Shown here: piece after piece, positions 57,650 to 64,000 of the stretch
Position numbering within the stretch: position 1 is the first letter of the stretch
Layout: each line of letters starts with the position of its first letter
NCBI RefSeq assembly: GCF_002419815.1
Contig: NZ_DIGV01000018.1
Span: 43,291 to 107,290, forward strand
Length of the DNA stretch: 64,000 bases
Source of the DNA: Brevundimonas sp. UBA5713
GTDB lineage: Bacteria; Pseudomonadota; Alphaproteobacteria; Caulobacterales; Caulobacteraceae
Direction: 5' to 3'
Translations under genes and position numbers: made by a program
Notes under the pieces: model-generated
Databases searched by the model: none
What the model was told of the DNA's origin: nothing
The model's input: the letters and a program-made list of their open reading frames with translations, nothing else

Positions 57650-60592
57650 ATGACCGACAAGCAAAACCTTATCCGTGTGCGCGGCGCGCGTCAGCACAAT
57701 CTCAAGAATGTCGATATCGATATTCCGCGCGAGAAGCTGGTGGTGATGACCGGCCTGTCCGGCTCGGGTAAATCCTCGCTCGCGTTTGACACCATCTACG
57801 CCGAGGGTCAGCGCCGCTATGTCGAAAGCCTGTCGGCCTATGCGCGTCAGTTCCTTGAACTGATGGGCAAGCCGGATGTGGACCTGATCGAAGGCCTTTC
57901 GCCGGCTGTCTCCATCGAGCAGAAGACCACGTCCAAAAACCCGCGCTCGACCGTGGGTACAGTGACGGAAATCCACGACTATATGCGTCTGCTGTGGGCG
58001 CGGGTGGGTGTGCCCTATTCGCCGGTCACGGGCCTGCCGATTGAAAGCCAGACCATCAGTCAGATGGTCGATAAGCTGGTGGCTCTGCCCGAAGGAGAAC
58101 GCATCCTGCTGCTGGCCCCCGTCGTGCGTGGCCGCAAGGGCGAGTACAAAAAGGAAATCGCCGAGTGGCAGCGTCAGGGCTTTCAGCGTCTGAAGATCGA
58201 TGGCGAGTTCTATTCCATCGAGGACGCACCGACCCTCGACAAGAAGTTCAAGCACGACATCGACATCGTGGTGGACCGCATTGTCACCAAGGCCGGCCTT
58301 GAGGGCCGCTATGCCGACAGCCTGCAAACCGCGCTGGGTCTGGCAGACGGTCTGGCCGTGGCTGAATGGGCCAAGCCTGCCGAGGGTGAAGACAAGCCGC
58401 GCACCCTCACCTTCTCGGAGCGTTTCGCCTGTCCGGTGTCGGGCTTCACCATCACCGAGATCGAACCGCGTCTGTTCTCGTTCAACAACCCGTTTGGTGC
58501 CTGTCCGAAGTGCGACGGTCTGGGCGTGAAGTTGGCGTTCGATGCCGATCTGGTTGTACCGGATCGCGACAAGACCCTGCACAAGGGGGCTATCGCGCCG
58601 TGGTCCAAGACCCAATCCCCGCTGTACACCCAGACCCTGCAGGCGCTGTCGCTTCACTTCGGCTTCTCGATGGACAAGCCGTGGCGCGACCTGCCGGATA
58701 CGGCGCGACAGGTCATCCTGAACGGCACGGGCAGCGAGAAGATCAAGTTCGTCTATGACGACAACGCCCGCAAATACGAGGTAGCCAAGCCGTTTGAAGG
58801 CGTAATGCCGAACCTCGAGCGGCGCTGGCGCGAGACGGATTCGGCCTGGGTGCGCGAAGAACTGGGTCGCTATCAGTCCGAAACGCCCTGCGATGCCTGT
58901 GGCGGCAAACGTCTGAAGCCCGAGGCCTTGGCTGTGAAGGTCGGTGGTTCGGATATTGCCGACATTTCCGAACTGTCGATCAGCAAGGCTTTCCTGTGGT
59001 TTTCGACGCTGGAAGACAGCCTGACCGAGAAGCAGATCGAAATCGCGCGCCGGATCTTGAAAGAGATCACCGACCGCCTGCGCTTCCTGAACAATGTCGG
59101 GCTCGACTATCTGAACATGTCCCGCGCCTCTGGCACCCTGTCGGGCGGCGAAAGCCAGCGAATCCGCTTGGCCAGCCAGATCGGCTCGGGCCTGACCGGT
59201 GTGCTTTATGTGCTGGACGAACCGTCTATCGGTTTGCACCAGCGCGACAACACCCGCTTGCTGGAAAGCCTGCAAGGTCTGCGTGACCTCGGCAACTCTG
59301 TGCTGGTGGTCGAACACGACGAGGAAGCGATCCTGACGGCGGACTATGTCATCGACATGGGACCGGGCGCAGGCGTCAACGGCGGCAACGTCTGCGCCGA
59401 GGGTACGCCCGAGCAGATCATGGCCAATCCGAACAGCCTGACGGGCCAGTATCTGACGGGTGACCGCGAAATCCCTCTGCCCGTCGATGGTCGTCGTCCT
59501 GTCGACCGCAAACGGATGCTGAAGGTCACCGGTGCCACGGGCAACAATCTGAAGAACGTCACCGGCGAAATCCCTGTCGGCGTGTTCAACTGCATTACCG
59601 GCGTGTCGGGTGGCGGCAAGTCCACCTTTACCATCGAGACCCTGTACAAGGCCGCCGCGCGCCGCCTGAACAATGCCTCGGCCGCACCGGCACCATTTGA
59701 CCGCATCGAAGGCCTGAACCACTTCGACAAGGTCATCGATATCGACCAGTCCCCGATTGGCCGTACCCCTCGGTCGAACCCGGCCACCTACACCGGAGCG
59801 TTCAACCCGATCCGTGACTGGTTCGCTGGCCTGCCGGAATCCAAGGCGCGCGGGTATGGCCCGGGCCGGTTCAGCTTCAACGTCAAAGGCGGTCGCTGCG
59901 AAGCCTGTCAGGGCGATGGTGTCATCAAGATCGAGATGCACTTCCTGCCGGACGTGTACGTGACGTGCGACGTCTGCAAGGGCAAACGCTACAACCGCGA
60001 AACGCTGGAAATCCTGTTCAAGGGCAAGAGCATCTCGGATGTTCTGGACATGACGGTCGAGGAAGCCGGTCGCTTCTTCGATGCCGTGCCGTCCATCCGC
60101 GACAAGATGCTGACGCTGACGCGCGTGGGACTTGGTTATGTGAAGGTGGGCCAACCTGCCACCACCCTGTCGGGCGGTGAGGCCCAGCGCGTGAAGCTGG
60201 CCAAGGAACTGTCGCGCCGTGCGACGGGCAAGACGCTCTACATCCTCGATGAGCCGACCACGGGTCTGCACTTCGAAGACACGCGCAAGCTGCTGGAAGT
60301 GCTGCAAGAGCTGGTCGACAACGGCAACACCATCGTGGTTATCGAGCACAACCTCGATGTCATCAAGGTGGCCGACTACCTGCTTGATTTCGGCCCCGAG
60401 GGCGGCGACGGCGGCGGCGAGATTGTCGCCTATGGCACGCCAGAGGAAGTGGCCGAAAATCCAAAGAGCTGGACCGGCCGCTATCTGAAAGAGGTGCTCG
60501 ACCGCCACGAGCAACGTCGCAGGGCGCGCGTGGCCGATCTGACCACGGCAGCCCCCCGGACCAAGGCGGCAAAGGCCAAGCAAAAGGCCTAA
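57650..60592 (+). CDS. uvrA: Excinuclease ABC subunit A
   Basis: A 980-residue nucleotide-excision-repair damage sensor. It has the duplicated ABC ATPase design: first Walker A GLSGSGKSSLAFDT, GTLSGGESQRIRLASQIGSGLTGVLYVLDEPSIGLHQRDN; second GVSGGGKSTFTIETL, LSGGEAQRVKLAKELS and YILDEPTTGLHFEDTRKLL. Zinc fingers are CPVSGFTI with ACPKCDGLG and CEACQGDG with CDVCKGKRYNRETL. ATG 57650 begins MTDKQNLIRVRGARQHNLKNVD, the family start. Alone between a candidate LexA box and a terminator. A long antisense frame (57638-60583) is shadow. Confidence 0.98.
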   Translation: MTDKQNLIRVRGARQHNLKNVDIDIPREKLVVMTGLSGSGKSSLAFDTIYAEGQRRYVESLSAYARQFLELMGKPDVDLIEGLSPAVSIEQKTTSKNPRSTVGTVTEIHDYMRLLWARVGVPYSPVTGLPIESQTISQMVDKLVALPEGERILLLAPVVRGRKGEYKKEIAEWQRQGFQRLKIDGEFYSIEDAPTLDKKFKHDIDIVVDRIVTKAGLEGRYADSLQTALGLADGLAVAEWAKPAEGEDKPRTLTFSERFACPVSGFTITEIEPRLFSFNNPFGACPKCDGLGVKLAFDADLVVPDRDKTLHKGAIAPWSKTQSPLYTQTLQALSLHFGFSMDKPWRDLPDTARQVILNGTGSEKIKFVYDDNARKYEVAKPFEGVMPNLERRWRETDSAWVREELGRYQSETPCDACGGKRLKPEALAVKVGGSDIADISELSISKAFLWFSTLEDSLTEKQIEIARRILKEITDRLRFLNNVGLDYLNMSRASGTLSGGESQRIRLASQIGSGLTGVLYVLDEPSIGLHQRDNTRLLESLQGLRDLGNSVLVVEHDEEAILTADYVIDMGPGAGVNGGNVCAEGTPEQIMANPNSLTGQYLTGDREIPLPVDGRRPVDRKRMLKVTGATGNNLKNVTGEIPVGVFNCITGVSGGGKSTFTIETLYKAAARRLNNASAAPAPFDRIEGLNHFDKVIDIDQSPIGRTPRSNPATYTGAFNPIRDWFAGLPESKARGYGPGRFSFNVKGGRCEACQGDGVIKIEMHFLPDVYVTCDVCKGKRYNRETLEILFKGKSISDVLDMTVEEAGRFFDAVPSIRDKMLTLTRVGLGYVKVGQPATTLSGGEAQRVKLAKELSRRATGKTLYILDEPTTGLHFEDTRKLLEVLQELVDNGNTIVVIEHNLDVIKVADYLLDFGPEGGDGGGEIVAYGTPEEVAENPKSWTGRYLKEVLDRHEQRRRARVADLTTAAPRTKAAKAKQKA

Positions 60593-60593
60593 T

Positions 60594-60636
60594 AAAAATG
60601 GGGCGGGATGATCCGATCATCCCGCCCCATTTTATT
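60594..60636. terminator. Bidirectional terminator after uvrA
   Basis: A perfect long stem, about 18 bp, of G+C core with A4 at the left and T4 at the right and a three-base loop, centred near 60615. It lies between the convergent uvrA and membrane-protein genes. Confidence 0.93.
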
Positions 60637-60656
60637 TCCAATCGCAAATCTGTGGC

Positions 60657-61514
60657 TTAGCGCCCGACGATATCGCGATAAGCCGACGCGAACGGCGCAT
60701 ACACGATGCTGATCTGGGCCGATGTGACGATCGCGTTCACCACACACCAGACGAACAACCCGGCCAAAACCGGACCGCTCGTCGCGACCAGCAGGTTCTC
60801 GATACCGCCCGTCATCAGGCTCAGTGGCGTGAAGACCAGAGAAGCAAGGAAGCTGACCAATAGGGACAGCAGCAGCGCCAAGAGGCCCGTGCCCAGCAAG
60901 GGCCCGAGACGGCCTTTGGTGAGCTGGAAACTGCGGGCAATGCCGATCTTCTTCTCGACATAGGTGGCCGGAGCCGCCAGTACGAGCTTCAGCGTCAGCC
61001 AAACCAAACCGGCGACGAGCGGCACCAACAATAGAACCGACAGCACCGAAAGGGCGGTGTGCACCATCCCGCCCAAAGCCGCGACCATGGCCACCAGCCC
61101 CATCCCCAGGAATGCAGCCGCGCCCTGGATCAGAACCTCAAGAACCTTCGTTGCCAACATACGCAGTTCGTCAGCACCTATGCGCAGATAACCGTACTGG
61201 CTCTGCTGGGGTTCGATGACCGCGCGAATAATGGCCGTATGCACTACCGCCGTCGCTATCAGGGTAATCGGCAAGTTGATCGCCATCATCTGCCCATAGA
61301 GCGGGAAAAGCTGCATCAGCTGCGCCTCGCCCATGGTCGTGCCGCTGGACAGGGTCGTGATCTGTTGCATCAGCACCGCCAGAATGCGGTGGCGGAGCAC
61401 CAGGCTGATGACGATAGACACGAAGTAGACCAACGCCCACGCGACGAGCGCTTTGGGCTCACGCCGTGTCAGGCGAAACCCCTCCAGCGCGGTCTGGGTC
61501 GGTATAAAACTCAT
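60657..61514 (-). CDS. Multi-helix membrane protein, paralogue A (GDPD-membrane-domain-like)
   Basis: A 285-residue protein of about six helices (for example ALVAWALVYFVSIVISLVL and MGLVAMVAALGGMVHTALSVL). Near the C-terminus RSFQLTKGRLGPLLGTGLLALLLSLL and IVYAPFASAYRDIV recur in altered form in the next gene upstream, showing the two are related. The fold resembles the glycerophosphodiesterase-associated membrane domain, but no catalytic domain is attached. ATG 61514 is chosen at MSFIPTQTALEGF; the frame extends 39 codons up. Function unknown. Confidence 0.72.
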   Translation of the reverse strand: MSFIPTQTALEGFRLTRREPKALVAWALVYFVSIVISLVLRHRILAVLMQQITTLSSGTTMGEAQLMQLFPLYGQMMAINLPITLIATAVVHTAIIRAVIEPQQSQYGYLRIGADELRMLATKVLEVLIQGAAAFLGMGLVAMVAALGGMVHTALSVLSVLLLVPLVAGLVWLTLKLVLAAPATYVEKKIGIARSFQLTKGRLGPLLGTGLLALLLSLLVSFLASLVFTPLSLMTGGIENLLVATSGPVLAGLFVWCVVNAIVTSAQISIVYAPFASAYRDIVGR

Positions 61515-61530
61515 ATAAATCTCTACAAAC

Positions 61531-62472
61531 TTAAAGCGTGGGCGCAGTCGTCGGTACGGATGCAGAAGCATTGGCCGCACGCCAAGCCATTTGGTGCCAA
61601 GCCGAGGCAAACGGACCGAAGGCCAGCACATAGGCTATGCCGCTGAAAATCGCAGCAAACAAAGCATAGGCGATACACAGGCCTATCACCCCGCCCCATC
61701 CGATTATTTCGTTGATCGGCAGTCCGCTATCCAGTGAACCGTGCATGGCAAATACGGCGGCGATGATGACGATGAAGCCGATAAAGTACATCACCAGAGC
61801 CACCGCGATGTACAGCAACGCCACTATCACGCCCAACCCCAACAGCGGCCAGAAATGGCCCTTGGTAGCCTGCCAGCCCTGCACAAAGGCAAAATCTCGC
61901 AGGCCGACACTGGCGGCCAAAATCAACGATGTTTTGATCGCAGCCCAGATGAGGCCCACCAGTCCTATCACTCCGATGAGAATGCCGACCAAGACGCCTA
62001 CGATCTGGCCGGACACCGCCGCCAGCGCCGCGCCAATCAGCACGGCGATCAGAGCGATCAGAAAAATCACGATGGCGAAACCGATCCACAAAGCCAGCAG
62101 CACCACAAAGCTGCGCACGGCTTGCATATCCGGCTTCAGTCCAAACCACGCATGGGTGCTATCGCTGCGAATGATGTGTTCGTTGATAGCCTTGCTGACC
62201 AGAACCATGGCTCCCAGAGCCACGATCTGAACGGCCCAAGATACCATGTTGATCTGCATCGCCACGCTTTGCATGGCCGGATCGTTCTCGTTGCCAAGCT
62301 GATCCAGCGTCAGATTGCCCATGACGCCGTACATAACGAGGAAGACAGGCACTGACGGTAGGGTCAGCAACAGGCCCCACACAAACACATGGAGCGGCTT
62401 CTTGATCATCAGACGCCAGGTCTCCTTAAGGGCCAAACCCATATCGAATGGGCGCGCGTCTGTGTGATTCAT
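61531..62472 (-). CDS. Multi-helix membrane protein, paralogue B
   Basis: A 313-residue protein of about six to seven helices with a short soluble start (NHTDARPFDMGLALKETWRLMIKKP). Its FVQGWQATKGHFWPLLGLGVIVALLY and LAFGPFASAWHQMAW mirror paralogue A. ATG 62472 is fixed by GGAGG six bases upstream. It is 16 bases upstream of A on the same strand, so one transcript is likely; trmFO diverges from it. Function unknown; a paired complex of A and B is an inference. Confidence 0.72.
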   Translation of the reverse strand: MNHTDARPFDMGLALKETWRLMIKKPLHVFVWGLLLTLPSVPVFLVMYGVMGNLTLDQLGNENDPAMQSVAMQINMVSWAVQIVALGAMVLVSKAINEHIIRSDSTHAWFGLKPDMQAVRSFVVLLALWIGFAIVIFLIALIAVLIGAALAAVSGQIVGVLVGILIGVIGLVGLIWAAIKTSLILAASVGLRDFAFVQGWQATKGHFWPLLGLGVIVALLYIAVALVMYFIGFIVIIAAVFAMHGSLDSGLPINEIIGWGGVIGLCIAYALFAAIFSGIAYVLAFGPFASAWHQMAWRAANASASVPTTAPTL

Positions 62473-62552
62473 TTCAGCCTCCGTTGATATCCCTGCATAC
62501 GACACAAGCGAACAACATGACAGCGAGGCCATAGCCCGCTAGAAGCGCGCCT

Positions 62553-63974
62553 ATGTCCACCCCCTCTACTCCTCGCCCCGTACACGTTATCGGCGGCGGC
62601 ATGGCCGGTTCCGAAGCTGCATGGCAGATCGCCAATGCGGGCGTACCTGTCATACTGCACGAAATGCGCCGCGATGAAACTGCCGCCGATGGATCGGTTG
62701 TGCAGGTCCGCACCGACGCGCACCAGACCGCAGGTCTGGCCGAACTGGTCTGCTCCAACTCGTTCCGTTCGGACGATTGGGAATACAACGCCGTCGGCCT
62801 GCTGCACCAAGAGATGCGCGAGCTGAACTCGATCGTCATGGCGTGTGGCCAAGAGCATCAGGTTCCCGCTGGCGGCGCACTGGCGGTAGACCGCGACGGC
62901 TTCTCGGATGCTGTGACCAAGCGCCTGATGGAGCACCCGCTCATCTCCATCGTGCGCGAAGAGATCGCAGGCATTCCGCCGGAAGACTGGGACAATGTCA
63001 TTGTCGCCACCGGCCCGCTGACGTCCGAAGCCCTAGCTAGCGAGATTCTGAAACTCGGTGGCGAGGAAGGCCTCAGCTTCTTTGACGCCATCGCGCCGAT
63101 CATTCACGCCGACAGCATCAATTTCGACGTCGCATGGATGCAGTCGCGCTATGACAAGGAAGGCCCCAGCGGCGAGACCGCGGCCTACGTCAACTGCCCG
63201 ATGGACAAGGAGCAGTACGACGCCTTCATCGACGCCCTGCTGGCCAGCCCGACCGCAGTGTCGAAAGAATGGGAGCACGTCCCTTATTTTGACGGCTGCC
63301 TGCCGATCGAAGTGATGGCCGAACGTGGCCGCGAGACGCTGCGCCACGGCCCGATGAAACCGGTTGGCCTGACCAATCCGCGCAACCCGACCGTAAAGTG
63401 CCACGCCATCGTGCAACTGCGTCAGGATAATGCTCTGGGCACGCTGTATAACATGGTCGGCTTCCAGACCAAGATGAAGTACGGCGCGCAGACCGAGGTC
63501 TTCCGCATGATCCCGGGTCTGGAGAATGCACAGTTCGCTCGTCTGGGCGGTCTGCACCGCAACACCTACCTGAACTCGCCCAAGCTGTTGGACAAGCAAC
63601 TGCGCCTGAAGGCCATGCCGCGTCTGCGTTTTGCCGGTCAGGTCACGGGCGTTGAAGGCTATGTCGAAAGCGCCGCCATGGGCTTGTTGACGGGCCGTCT
63701 GGCTGCGGCTCAGGCACTGGGCCGTCAGATTGACGCGCCGCCGCCGGAAACCGCTATGGGCGCGCTGGTCGAGCACATTACCGGCGGACACATGGAAGGC
63801 TCGAAATTCCAGCCGATGAACATCAACTACGGCCTGCTTCCGCCGCTGGAGGCGCCCAAGGTTGATGAGGACGGCAAGCGTATCCATCCCAAGGAACGCG
63901 GCCGTGCCAAGAAGCGCCTGCAGAGCATCCGTGCTCTCGATGCGCTGAAGAAATGGCGCGACGTGAACTTCTAA
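62553..63974 (+). CDS. trmFO: tRNA m5U54 methyltransferase TrmFO (folate- and FAD-dependent)
   Basis: A 473-residue flavoprotein making ribothymidine at position 54 of tRNA from methylene-THF. The N-terminal FAD motif is VHVIGGGMAGSEAAWQIA, with TAGLAELVCSNSFRSDD, FEGCLP-like YFDGCLPIEVMAERG and GLHRNTYLNSPKLLD, then FAGQVTGVEGYVESAAMGLLTGRLAA and GSKFQPMNINYGLLPPL. Length is normal. It uses the folate pool fed by glyA. Confidence 0.96.
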   Translation: MSTPSTPRPVHVIGGGMAGSEAAWQIANAGVPVILHEMRRDETAADGSVVQVRTDAHQTAGLAELVCSNSFRSDDWEYNAVGLLHQEMRELNSIVMACGQEHQVPAGGALAVDRDGFSDAVTKRLMEHPLISIVREEIAGIPPEDWDNVIVATGPLTSEALASEILKLGGEEGLSFFDAIAPIIHADSINFDVAWMQSRYDKEGPSGETAAYVNCPMDKEQYDAFIDALLASPTAVSKEWEHVPYFDGCLPIEVMAERGRETLRHGPMKPVGLTNPRNPTVKCHAIVQLRQDNALGTLYNMVGFQTKMKYGAQTEVFRMIPGLENAQFARLGGLHRNTYLNSPKLLDKQLRLKAMPRLRFAGQVTGVEGYVESAAMGLLTGRLAAAQALGRQIDAPPPETAMGALVEHITGGHMEGSKFQPMNINYGLLPPLEAPKVDEDGKRIHPKERGRAKKRLQSIRALDALKKWRDVNF

Positions 63975-63984
63975 AACACCGAAC

Positions 63985-64000
63985 GGGGGGGGGGGGGGGG
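63985..64000. other. Poly-G run at the window end
   Basis: Sixteen consecutive G bases close the window. Nothing before it suggests a biological G tract; a contig edge or sequencing no-signal artefact is more likely. Confidence 0.8.

Noticed and set aside
57638..60583. 981-codon open frame antisense to uvrA
   Set aside because: It mirrors a very well-conserved gene in a G+C-rich codon pattern, is rich in His, Arg, Gln and Val without domains, and has no independent start signals.

Overview
The window is a 64 kb piece of a chromosome from an alphaproteobacterium of the Caulobacterales. The evidence is a holdfast polysaccharide locus (hfsE, hfsF, two glycosyltransferases, hfsB, hfsA, hfsD), the divergent fliX and flgI-cheL-flbY flagellar genes, a CtrA-type TTAA-N7-TTAAC box, a GTTC-N7-GTTC-like SOS box before uvrA, 5-aminolevulinate synthase (C4 heme route), and the bamE / cytochrome bc1 chaperone / yceD / plsX / fabH / ihfA / merR order. 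By eye the base composition is about 60 percent G+C, lower than usual for Caulobacter or Brevundimonas, so an Asticcacaulis-like genus is a tentative guess. I see no phage, insertion sequence, integrase or CRISPR array. The density of 1-4 base overlaps between genes is that of a core chromosome.

Layout. 1-0.9 kb: 3' end of a TonB-dependent receptor. 0.9-9.2 kb: holdfast locus bracketed by tRNA-Ser and tRNA-Pro. The plus-strand arm carries sugar-phosphate transferase, flippase and two glycosyltransferases; it meets tail-to-tail a minus-strand arm with a CpsD-like and a Wzz-like protein, and the Wza-like export lipoprotein diverges from that arm. 9.2-13.4 kb: DUF192 protein, double cold-shock protein, three near-identical tRNA-Glu genes, recJ and a lipoprotein. 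13.4-17.8 kb: PHA synthase with a basic Pro/Ala/Lys N-terminal extension, ctaA, small membrane proteins, tRNA-Pro. 17.8-22.9 kb: envelope and fatty-acid genes. 22.9-29.0 kb: minus-strand glyA-nrdR-ribD-ribE-ribBA-ribH-nusB-thiL operon. 29-32.3 kb: hemA and hemB divergent, flavin reductase. 32.3-41 kb: motB, bpt, parC, then kdsA-hldE-hldD-DUF3089 for the LPS core. 41-50.2 kb: sulfur and amino-acid metabolism, transporters, a solitary C5 cytosine methyltransferase, LOG protein, gltX. 50.3-55.2 kb: dksA, fliX, flgI-cheL-flbY, an EAL phosphodiesterase. 55.2-64 kb: ABC-F ATPase, truncated globin, uvrA, two paralogous membrane proteins, trmFO, ending in a 16-G run that is probably a contig-edge artefact.

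Biology. Surface attachment (holdfast), motility (P-ring, rod protein, MotB, FliX) and c-di-GMP turnover (EAL protein) sit in one window, which suits a dimorphic stalked bacterium. The riboflavin operon looks complete by gene order, but its RibD lacks the deaminase domain and its RibBA lacks the zinc cysteines of GTP cyclohydrolase II, so two early steps must be supplied from elsewhere. Other notable points are a P-loop without its lysine in HfsB, an alpha/beta-hydrolase-like DUF3089 protein without its serine, a near-perfect CtrA box in a gap between convergent genes next to a minus-strand terminator, and a small overlapping membrane ORF at the head of the ABC-F gene.
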